Shown here: positions 1 to 7,300 of the stretch, one piece after another
Position numbering within the stretch: the stretch's first letter is position 1
Layout of the letters: each line of letters begins with the position of its first letter
NCBI GenBank assembly: GCA_947647645.1
Contig: CANSLE010000034.1
Coordinates: 1 to 13,791, forward strand
Length of the DNA: 13,791 bases
Direction of reading: 5' to 3'
DNA from: an uncultured Microbacterium sp.
Lineage (GTDB): Bacteria; Actinomycetota; Actinomycetes; Actinomycetales; Microbacteriaceae
Translations under genes and position numbers: made by a program
The notes under the pieces: generated by a model
Database searches by the model: none
What the model was told of the DNA's origin: nothing
The model's input: the letters and a program-made list of their open reading frames with translations, nothing else

Positions 1-129
1 CGAGGCGCCCTCGTGGTGCCCGCGGGCGAACCGCTCCAGCACGATCGGGCGCTCGCCGCGCCGCACGAGCTGCCACGCCGTCGCCAGCCCCATGACCCCG
101 CCGCCCACGATGATGATGCGTTCCGACAT
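1..129 (-). CDS. FAD-dependent oxidoreductase (DAO / sarcosine-oxidase-like), N-terminal fragment
   Basis: Only the first 43 codons are present; the gene continues past the left edge. The minus-strand reading from the ATG at 129 gives MSERIIIVGGGVMGLATAWQ, followed by LVRRGERPIVLERFARGHHE. This is a dinucleotide-binding beta-alpha-beta fold: the GxGxxG-type motif GGGVMG lies at residues 9-14 and the acidic residue ending the second strand is E32. The ERF..GH..GAS pattern after it is typical of the DAO family that includes monomeric sarcosine oxidase and N-methyltryptophan oxidase, which oxidise N-methyl amines with FAD and release peroxide. The substrate cannot be read from this fragment. The gene is divergent from guaB3, with 79 bp between the start codons. 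I am sure of the FAD-binding fold and much less sure of the subfamily. Confidence 0.75.
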   Translation of the reverse strand, partial: MSERIIIVGGGVMGLATAWQLVRRGERPIVLERFARGHHEGAS

Positions 130-196
130 GGCATCCCTTCTCCCGATGCTCCCATCCTGCCGTGCGGGGCCGCGGGGTGAGGGCGGACACCGCGAG

Positions 197-202
197 TAGG
201 CT
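197..202 (+). promoter_or_regulatory. candidate -10 box (TAGGCT) for guaB3, leaderless arrangement
   Basis: TAGGCT fits TANNNT and ends 6 nt before the GTG at 209, so transcription would begin at or next to the start codon. The same spacing recurs at 8581 and 11956. I see no convincing -35 hexamer. An alternative is that GAGGGGG at 203-209 acts as a Shine-Dalgarno for the ATG at 215; in that case this hexamer is not the promoter. Confidence 0.45.
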
Positions 203-208
203 GAGGGG

Positions 209-1336
209 GTGACCATGGAGATCGAGCTCGGCCGCGCCAAGCGCGCCCGCCGTGCCTACGCGTTCGACGACATCGCGGTCGTGCCTTCGCGGCGCACCCG
301 CAACCCCGAGGATGTGTCGACCACCTGGTCGATCGACGCCTTCAGCTTCGAGATCCCGGTGCTCGGGGCGCCGATGGACTCCGTCATGAGCCCGCGGACC
401 GCGGTCATGCTCGGTCAGCTCGGGGGACTCGGCGTACTCGATCTCGAGGGTGTCTGGACGCGATACGACGACCCCGAGCCGCTGCTCGCGGAGATCGCGG
501 CCATGCCGGCATCCGAGGCCACCCGCCGCATGCAGGAGCTGTACGCCGAGCCGATCAAGCCCGAGCTCGTCCGCGACCGCCTGGCCCAGATCCGCGACGC
601 GGGTGTCACGGTGGCCGGCGCGCTGACCCCGCAGCGCACCCAGGAGCTCTACGAGACCGTCGTCGCCGCCGGCGTCGACCTCTTCGTGATCCGCGGCACG
701 ACCGTCTCGGCCGAGCACGTCTCGAGCGTGGACGCCCCGCTGAACCTCAAGAAGTTCATCTACGACCTCGACGTCCCCGTCATCGTCGGCGGTGCCTCGA
801 CCTACACGGCGGCGCTGCACCTCATGCGCACCGGAGCGGCCGGCGTGCTCGTCGGCTTCGGCGGGGGGGCGGCCTCCACGACTAGGGCGACACTCGGCAT
901 CCACGCGCCGATGGCGACGGCCGTCGCCGACGTGGCCGGAGCCCGCCGCGACTACCTCGACGAGTCCGGCGGACGCTACGTGCACGTCATCGCCGACGGC
1001 GGCGTCGGCACCTCCGGCGACATCGTGAAGGCCCTCGCCATGGGCGCGGATGCCGTGATGCTCGGCGTCGCACTCGCTCGTGCCACCGACGCCCCCGGCC
1101 GCGGGTTCCACTGGGGTCCCGAGGCGCACCACTCGAGGCTCCCGCGCGGCAAGCGCGTCGACGTCGGCCAGGTCGCCCCGCTCGAGGAGATCCTGTACGG
1201 TCCGGCGCCCGTCGCCGACGGCACCGCCAACCTCATCGGCGCGCTGAAGAAGTCGATGGCCACCACCGGGTACTCCGACCTCAAGGAGTTCCAGCGGGTC
1301 GAGGTCGTCGTCGCGCCCTACATGGCAGGTCGATGA
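209..1336 (+). CDS. guaB3: GuaB3 family IMP dehydrogenase-related protein
   Basis: The product has 375 residues, a TIM-barrel of the IMP dehydrogenase/GMP reductase family without the CBS pair found in GuaB. It closely resembles mycobacterial GuaB3 as I remember it: LGR near the start, VPSRRTR at 26-31, EIPVLGAPMDSVMSP at 48-62, LHLMRTGAAGV at 203-213, GGRYVHVIADGG at 254-265 and SDLKEF at 356-361. The flexible loop that carries the catalytic cysteine in IMP dehydrogenases (GxGSICTTR) reads GGGAASTTR at 218-226, so serine 223 stands in the cysteine position. I find no cysteine anywhere in the protein. Classical IMP dehydrogenase catalysis through a thioimidate is therefore unlikely, and the role is unknown or regulatory. 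The start is GTG 209; ATG 215 is an alternative that removes two residues. The stop overlaps the SURF1 gene by 4 nt (ATGA), which implies translational coupling. Confidence 0.9.
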   Translation: MTMEIELGRAKRARRAYAFDDIAVVPSRRTRNPEDVSTTWSIDAFSFEIPVLGAPMDSVMSPRTAVMLGQLGGLGVLDLEGVWTRYDDPEPLLAEIAAMPASEATRRMQELYAEPIKPELVRDRLAQIRDAGVTVAGALTPQRTQELYETVVAAGVDLFVIRGTTVSAEHVSSVDAPLNLKKFIYDLDVPVIVGGASTYTAALHLMRTGAAGVLVGFGGGAASTTRATLGIHAPMATAVADVAGARRDYLDESGGRYVHVIADGGVGTSGDIVKALAMGADAVMLGVALARATDAPGRGFHWGPEAHHSRLPRGKRVDVGQVAPLEEILYGPAPVADGTANLIGALKKSMATTGYSDLKEFQRVEVVVAPYMAGR

Positions 1337-2166
1337 CCGCGGAGCCGTTCCCGCCGACCCTGCGAGAGGTCATGCTGCGCCCGTGGTGGCTCGGCATGCT
1401 CGTCTTCGCCCTCGCGGTCGCGGCGGTGTTCGCCTGGCTCGGGCAGTGGCAGCTCGGACGCGCCATCGACACGTCGCCGCCGGTCCCGGGCGCGACCGAG
1501 CTGGTGCGCCCGATCGGCGACGTGGCGAAGCCCGGCGCGTACCTGCCTGAGCCACTGGTCGGCCAGCGGGTCGAGGTGTCGGGCTCGTTCGTCGCCGGCG
1601 ACTTCCTCGTCGTGTCCTCCCGGTACAACGATGGGCGGCAGGGCTACTGGGTGACCGGACAGTTCCGCACCGACGCCGCGGCGCCCACCGCGCTCGCCGT
1701 CGCCGTCGGCTGGACCGATGACCGTGCGGTCGCGGATGCCGCGGCATCCACCCTCAACGCCGGGCCCGGCGGCATGCGTACGCTCACCGGCCGGCTCATC
1801 GCCGACGAGGGGCCCAAGCCGCCGCCGGCGGGCGCCGCTCCGACCGAGATGACCCGGATGTCGCCCGCGGCTCTGCTGGGCTGGTGGCACGACACCGACA
1901 AGCTGGCGGTGTACCGTCCGTACCTCGTCGTGGATGCCGGCGAGCCGCTCGCGGGCGGGCTCGCGGCCATCGACTCCCCGGCTCCGGCGGAGGGCTCGAG
2001 CGTCAACTGGCTCAACATCTTCTACGCCGTCGAGTGGGCGATCTTCGCAGGCTTCGCGTTCTACATGTGGTACCGCCTCGCACGTGACGCGTGGGAGAAG
2101 GAAGTGGAAGACCTCGAGGATGCCGAGGTCGAGGCGGCCGGTTCCACCCCGCCCACGCCGGCCTAG
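1333..2166 (+). CDS. SURF1 family cytochrome oxidase biogenesis protein
   Basis: The product has 277 residues and the classical SURF1 layout: an N-terminal membrane segment at about 19-36, a large extracytoplasmic domain, and a second membrane segment at about 228-247. Family signatures are LGQWQLGR at 36-43 right after the first helix, YRPYLV at 194-199, and NWLNIFYAVEW at 225-235 at the start of the second helix. SURF1 proteins help assemble haem-copper cytochrome c oxidase, probably at the haem a insertion step. The short C-terminal tail is acidic (EKEVEDLEDAEVEA, 255-268) and ends in Thr-Pro residues. The ATG overlaps the guaB3 stop codon and has only a weak upstream GCAGG, as expected for coupled translation. 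There is no respiratory gene in the window, so the link to guaB3 is positional only. Confidence 0.9.
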   Translation: MTAEPFPPTLREVMLRPWWLGMLVFALAVAAVFAWLGQWQLGRAIDTSPPVPGATELVRPIGDVAKPGAYLPEPLVGQRVEVSGSFVAGDFLVVSSRYNDGRQGYWVTGQFRTDAAAPTALAVAVGWTDDRAVADAAASTLNAGPGGMRTLTGRLIADEGPKPPPAGAAPTEMTRMSPAALLGWWHDTDKLAVYRPYLVVDAGEPLAGGLAAIDSPAPAEGSSVNWLNIFYAVEWAIFAGFAFYMWYRLARDAWEKEVEDLEDAEVEAAGSTPPTPA

Positions 2167-2177
2167 CCCCGATTCGA

Positions 2178-2388
2178 GGGTGCAGAGCGAGGTGACCGGC
2201 GGGTGACGTCGAGGCGAACGAGACTCGATCGTGTGGCGGCGGCGAATCCACTCGGAGATGACATCTTGCAGCCGACGTGAACGTTGCCGGAACGTCACGC
2301 GAGAACACCGCCGACGACCCGATCGGGTGAAGAGCCAACGACAGAATCGCTAGGGATCCGCGGTCAGCGGGTCACCTCGCCTGCACCC
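2178..2388. repeat. inverted repeat pair, 2178-2197 and 2370-2388
   Basis: The plus strand at 2178-2197 reads GGGTGCAGAGCGAGGTGACC. The reverse complement of 2370-2388 reads GGGTGCAGGCGAGGTGACC. The two differ by a single inserted base. The arms stand about 170 bp apart: the left one begins 12 bp after the SURF1 stop codon and the right one ends 41 bp before the phosphoesterase start. They could be paired regulator sites, DNA-looping sites, or the ends of an inserted segment. I see no flanking target duplication. Confidence 0.7.
2187..2219. promoter_or_regulatory. three adjacent 11-bp direct repeats (PHO-box-like)
   Basis: Three contiguous 11-mers read GCGAGGTGACC, GGCGGGTGACG and TCGAGGCGAAC. 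On the minus strand they become GTTCGCCTCGA, CGTCACCCGCC and GGTCACCTCGC. These resemble the 11-bp repeat unit of actinobacterial PHO boxes bound by PhoP (GKTCAYYYRSG as I recall it), with 8-9 of 11 positions matching in each unit. A second two-unit run in plus orientation lies at 2370-2391 (GGTCACCTCGC, CTGCACCCGCC), and a poorer pair at 2272-2293 (CCGACGTGAAC, GTTGCCGGAAC). The repeats are visible; the identity of the binding protein is inference, prompted by the phosphoesterases downstream. Confidence 0.4.
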
Positions 2389-2409
2389 GCCGGCCTACCC
2401 GAGGCCGGC
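2389..2409. repeat. perfect hairpin ahead of the phosphoesterase operon
   Basis: GCCGGCCT at 2389-2396 pairs perfectly with AGGCCGGC at 2402-2409 around a 5-nt loop (ACCCG). It lies 6 nt upstream of the ribosome binding site and directly abuts the right arm of the inverted repeat at 2370-2388. It could be an operator, a structure in the mRNA leader, or a weak terminator for read-through from SURF1. No T-run follows. Confidence 0.55.
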
Positions 2410-2415
2410 CATGTC

Positions 2416-2422
2416 GAAAGGG
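2416..2422 (+). promoter_or_regulatory. ribosome binding site supporting the GTG start at 2430
   Basis: GAAAGGG sits 7 nt before the GTG at 2430. This supports the GTG in the frame with a signal peptide over the ATG at 2411, which lies in another frame. A similar GAAAGG at 4378-4383 serves the second gene of the pair. Confidence 0.65.
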
Positions 2423-2429
2423 CTTCCGC

Positions 2430-4391
2430 GTGCTCAGATTCGCTCGTCCGACGGCCGTCACCGCGGGGGCTGTCGCCCTCGTGATCGGTCTGTCCAGTTT
2501 CGGAGGCGGCGTCGCCGTCGCCGCCGGCGGAGGTCTCGCGCCTCCGGCCATCGATCCCGTGCTCGTGCACACTCCCACCGCGGTTCCCGACCGCGTGATC
2601 CTGACTCCGACCGAGACGCCGACGACGAGCCAGTCCGTCACCTGGCGCACCTCGAAGGACGTGACGACACCTCGCGTCGAGTGGGCGCTGAGCGGCCCGA
2701 GCGTGGTCAGCGGTGCGCAGTCGATGGATGCCACCTCCACCCGCCGCCTGAACACCACGCTCGGTTACGAGATCGCGCACCACTCGGCCACGATCACGAA
2801 CCTCCGACCCGGCACGACCTACGTCTACCGCGTGGGCGACGGCGAGACCTGGAGCGAATGGCTCGAGTTCTCCACCGCGAGCGAGACGCCGGGCGGCTTC
2901 AGCTTCCTCGTTCAGGGCGACGCTCAGAACGACAACAAGGCCTACACCTCGCGCACGTTCCGCGCGGCGTTCGAATCGCGCCCGTACGCCCGCCTCGTGG
3001 TGCACGCCGGCGACCTGATCGACACCGAGACGAGCGACGCGGAGTGGGGCGAGTGGCACAAGGCCGCCGCCTTCTCCAACCAGTACCTCAACGTCGTGGC
3101 ATCCACCGGGAACCACGAGTACTACCCCGGACCCGACTTGGCCGCGCACTGGGGCGCCCAGTTCGAGTACCCCCTCAACGGACCCAAGGGCGAGGAGACG
3201 CTGAAGGAGACGGTCTACTCCGTCGACTACCAGGGCGTGCGATTCATCAGCCTCGACTCCACGCAGGCCATGGGCGCCCAGTCGCGTGCTGCTCAGACGG
3301 CATGGCTCGAGGGTCGGCTGGCTGACAACCCGAACCGGTGGACCGTCGTGACGTTCCACCACCCGATCTTCTCGGTGACGAGCGGGCGTGACAACGCGGT
3401 GCTCCGCGAAGCCTGGATGCCGCTGTTCGAGAAGTACAACGTCGACCTCGTCGTCCAGGGCCACGACCACGCGTACGGCCGCGGCAACCTCCGCGTCAAC
3501 GAGCAGAACCTGCCCGAGGGTGCGGATCCGGCGAAGAGCCACACCGGCCCCGCCTATCTCGTGAGCGTCGCCGGCCCGAAGATGTACGTGCCCGACCCCG
3601 CCGGGGCGAACAACTGGACCGCCAACGGCGCCAACCTCCGCGTGACCGGCCGTGACGTGCAGCTCTTCCAGACGGTCGACGTCACCTCCGACGGTCGCAT
3701 GCACGTCGAAGCGCGCACCGTCGACGGCGCACTGTTCGACGCCTTCACGATCAAGAAGGACGCCGGCGGTGCGAAGCTCGTGACCGACGACGCCGCGTGG
3801 ATCGGCGGCCCCGGATCGACCCGCGACGGTGTCGCGGCTCCGAGCGTCCCGACGCCGACTCCCACTCCCACACCCACGCCGACGCCGACTCCCACGCCGA
3901 CGCAGACGCCCACGCCCACTCCGACGCCCACGCCCATGCCGACCTCGGACCCGACGACGACTCCCGCGCCCACTCCCGCCCCCAGTGGTGGCGCGAAGAT
4001 CATGGTCGGTGACAACACCGTCGCCCCCGGAGGAGCCCTGTCCGTCTCGGGCACCGGCTTCGTCCCCGGCGAGCGGGTCGCCGTCGAACTCCACTCGACG
4101 CCGGTGACGCTCTCGCTGTCGACCGCCGATGCCACGGGCGCGCTCACCGCGACCGTCACGATCCCGGCCGGCACCGAGCCCGGTGAGCACTCGATCGTGC
4201 TGACGGGCCTCGACTCGAAGCGCACCGCGTCGATCGGCATCGTCGTGACCCAGCGGGCCGTCGGCGCCGCATCGCTTCCCGCGACGGGCGCTGCACTTCC
4301 GGTCACCCTGATGGTTCTCGGCGGCGGCCTCGCCGCGGGCGGTGCCGTCCTCATCCTCCGCTCCGTCCTTCGCAACCGAAAGGCCTCCTGA
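2430..4391 (+). CDS. secreted PAP-like metallophosphoesterase with LPXTG sortase anchor
   Basis: The product has 653 residues. A Sec-type signal peptide covers about 1-32 (R3 and R6, hydrophobic core, cleavage near VAVAA). Residues about 50-148 form the fibronectin-like N-terminal domain of purple acid phosphatases (PDRVILTPTETPTTSQSVTW; YVYRVGDGETWSEW). Residues about 155-445 are the calcineurin-like phosphoesterase core: GD 163-164, GDLID 194-198, GNHE 227-230, HH 310-311 and GHDHAY 344-349. The position of the tyrosine ligand in GDxxY is D198. A Pro-Thr linker (about 474-518) leads to an Ig-like domain (about 522-607), then LPATG at 616-620, a hydrophobic stretch and the basic tail RNRKAS, which is a complete sortase signal. 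The enzyme should act outside the cell, fixed to the wall, on phosphoesters of unknown identity. The start is GTG. Only 2 nt separate it from the next gene, so the two form an operon. No sortase gene is in the window. Confidence 0.9.
   Translation: MLRFARPTAVTAGAVALVIGLSSFGGGVAVAAGGGLAPPAIDPVLVHTPTAVPDRVILTPTETPTTSQSVTWRTSKDVTTPRVEWALSGPSVVSGAQSMDATSTRRLNTTLGYEIAHHSATITNLRPGTTYVYRVGDGETWSEWLEFSTASETPGGFSFLVQGDAQNDNKAYTSRTFRAAFESRPYARLVVHAGDLIDTETSDAEWGEWHKAAAFSNQYLNVVASTGNHEYYPGPDLAAHWGAQFEYPLNGPKGEETLKETVYSVDYQGVRFISLDSTQAMGAQSRAAQTAWLEGRLADNPNRWTVVTFHHPIFSVTSGRDNAVLREAWMPLFEKYNVDLVVQGHDHAYGRGNLRVNEQNLPEGADPAKSHTGPAYLVSVAGPKMYVPDPAGANNWTANGANLRVTGRDVQLFQTVDVTSDGRMHVEARTVDGALFDAFTIKKDAGGAKLVTDDAAWIGGPGSTRDGVAAPSVPTPTPTPTPTPTPTPTPTQTPTPTPTPTPMPTSDPTTTPAPTPAPSGGAKIMVGDNTVAPGGALSVSGTGFVPGERVAVELHSTPVTLSLSTADATGALTATVTIPAGTEPGEHSIVLTGLDSKRTASIGIVVTQRAVGAASLPATGAALPVTLMVLGGGLAAGGAVLILRSVLRNRKAS
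3849..3983 (+). repeat. Pro-Thr coding tandem repeat (linker)
   Basis: This is a short-period repeat made of Pro-Thr codon pairs (ACGCCG, ACTCCC, ACGCCC and similar), broken by Gln, Met, Ser and Asp codons and ending in Ala-Pro. It encodes the rigid, probably glycosylated stalk between the phosphoesterase core and the Ig-like anchor domain. Its length may vary between strains by slippage. It is part of the gene and not a separate element. Confidence 0.85.
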
Positions 4392-4393
4392 TC

Positions 4394-7300
4394 ATGGCTC
4401 GCATCCGTACAGCCGGCCGCGTCCTTGCCGCCGGTGTCGCCTTGGGTGTGATCGCGACCGGCGGCGTCATCGCCACCGCGACGCCCGCGTCCGCGGCATC
4501 CGTCCCCGCCGCACAGCGCTACGCCCCGTCGATCGTCCCCGACCGCATCACGTTGCTGCCCGCGGCCGATCCCACGACCCAGCAGGTCGTGAAGTGGCGC
4601 TCGTCCACGGGTGTCGCGCAGGGAGTCGTGGAGTACCGCAGCCTCACCCCCGCACCGTATCCGGCGAACGTGCTCTCGGTCGACGCGCAGAGTCGCGTCG
4701 AGCAGGCCGCCGATCTCGGGTACACGAACGTCGTTCACACGGCCACCCTGAGCGGTCTGCAGCCCGGCGTGTCGTACATGTATCGCGTCGGTGACGGCAC
4801 GAACTTCAGCGAGTGGCAGGACTTCGACACCGCCGCCGCCTCCCCGGACGGCCGGTTCTCGTTCGTCTATCTCGGTGACGTGCAGAACGGCATCCTCGGC
4901 GACGCCTCGCGCGTGGTGCGCAATGCGTTCCGTGACCGCCCGAACGCCGATCTCGTCGTGCAGGTCGGCGACCTCGTCAACGACGCGCACTCCGACCAGC
5001 AGTGGGGCGAGCTCTATGAGGCCTTCTCCTACGGCCTGGGCACCCAGCAGCTGTTGACGACCCCGGGCAACCACGAGTACGACGGGGTGCTCTCGTCGCA
5101 GTTCAAGAGCATGTACACCTACCCGAAGAACGGCCCGCAGGGCGAGGGTGAGGTCTACGACAAGCTCGCCGGCACGGTGTACTACACCGACCACGAGGGC
5201 GTCCGCTTCATCTCGCTCAACAGCAACATCTCGGATGCCGAGGGGCTGCGTGTGCAGGGCGAGTGGCTCGACAAGGTGCTGACGGAGAACACCCAGCGGT
5301 GGGCCGTGGTGTACTTCCACCACCCCGTCTACTCGCTCGACGAAGGTCGGAACAACCTCGGCATCCGTCAGGAGTGGGGGCCGATCATCGAGAAGCACAA
5401 CGTCGACCTCGTGCTCAACGGACACGACCACGCGTACGGTCGCGGCAACCTCGTCGCCAACGAGAAGAACCTGCCGGCCGGCGCAGACCCCAGCCGGAGT
5501 TCGACGGGCCCGGTGTACGTCTCCTCCAGCGTCGGATCGAAGTTCTACGCGGCGGGACCGCGCCACTGGAACGAGAACGCCGCGCACCTGCGTCGCCTGG
5601 AGACGGGCCTGCAGACGTACCAGATGATCGACATCAACGGCGGCACGCTCCGCTTCGAGTCGCGCACGGCCGACGGAAAGTTCTTCGACGGGTTCACCAT
5701 CACCAAGGACGGCGGCTCGAAGCTCGTCGTCGACGGCGTCGAGCCGCAGGTCATCGACCCGGGGACCCCCGTGCCGTGCCTCGGGTGCGAGCCGAACCCC
5801 GACCCCGGCCCGACCGATCCCACCGATCCCGAGGTGCCCGCAGGCAAGTTCACGTACACGCAGACGGCGCTTCTCGACTCCGTCATGCCGAACAGTGTCG
5901 GCGGCGCGCACACGGCTGCGCTGCCGGCCGGCGTCGCCTACCACCAGGGTCGCGGCGTGCTCTACCTGGGTGACCAGAACGGTCGGAAGATCTTCGAGAT
6001 CGATCCCGACACGGACGCGGTGCGGCGGGAGATGACGCTGCCCGAGAACATCCGGGACCTCGGCATCGACGAGGAGCGCAAGCTCCTCTACGTCGGGCAG
6101 CAGAACCGCAACTGGGTGGTGGTCTCGATCGCCGACGACACCTTCGGACAGGTCGTTCGAGGGCCGTACCCGATCATCGAGTCGCAGCGCTCGATCGACG
6201 TCGACCCCGTGAACGACTACGTGTACGTTGCCGTTCCCGCGCGCGGGATCGAGGTCTTCCGGGCCTCGACCGGCGTCTCGCTCGGAGTGGTCCGGGGGAC
6301 GGCGGACGCCTATTACGTCGCGGCCGACCCGGCCACCGGCATGGTCGCTTCGACGAAGTTCCAGGGAGTCGCGGGCACCCCCGACATCCAGGTCTTCGAC
6401 GCGAAGAAGGGCTTCTCACAGGTCTGGGCGGGCGAGGTGCGCCCCGGCGCGCGTCAGCTCGACATCGACAGCACGCGCGGACTGCTCTACGTGGGCTACA
6501 CCGGCACCTCGTCCGACCGCGGAGGGGTCTCGGTGCACTCGCTGGGGCCGCAGTTCGGCAAGGACGGTTACGGTATCGCGATCGACGAGAAGCGTCAGCG
6601 GGTCTTCGTCGCGAACCGCGACTTCCGTCTCAACCCGCCCGGGGAGGAGCGAGAGCCCAAGGCGGTGACCGTCAGCACCCGTAGCGAGACCGACGAGCCG
6701 ACCACCCCGACGGACCCGACCACCCCGACGGAGCCCGAGGTTCCCGGCACGGCGTACGAGCCGAAGGCACTGACGGTGTTCCCGACCGAGGGTGCAGCGG
6801 GCGCGGCCGAGATCCGTCCCGTCGGTTCGGCGGTCGACCCCGCCACCGGCCTCGTCTACGTGGCCGACGAGATGCGCCCCGCACGGGTGCACGTCGTCGA
6901 CCCGAAGACGGACAAGATCGTCCGCACCCTGTCGGCACCCACGACGGACCCGGCGGGTGACGGGCTGCGCGACATCGCGTTCGACCCGGCCACGGGCCGG
7001 TTGACGGTCGCGTTCGGCGGGAACTGGGTGGTCATGGACGCCAAGACCGGCGACAAGGTCGCGGGGCCCTTCGCCTTCAGTGGTGGGGTCCGCGGAATGG
7101 ACGTCGATTTCGCCGGCGGACGTGTCTTCGGTGGCCTCCGTGGCACCGGCTTCGACGTGCGCAACGCGACGACCGGTGAGCTCATCACGGCGGTCGAGGG
7201 TCCCGCTGACGGCGGACCGTGGCGCACCCACGGCGTCGCGTACGACGAGAAGAACAACCTCATCTACGTCAGCAACAGCGACACCGAGGGGTCGACCCAG

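Noticed and set aside
3849..3983. Minisatellite or CRISPR-like repeat
   Set aside because: The repeat is in frame and encodes a Pro-Thr linker; there are no spacers and no direct repeats of CRISPR length.
2364..4190. Long open frame on the minus strand opposite the first phosphoesterase (also 3554-5944 and 6416-8896)
   Set aside because: These frames are antisense shadows caused by high GC. Their translations are Arg, Val and Gly rich and of low complexity, they cross gene boundaries, and they show no domain motif, while the plus strand carries clear families.
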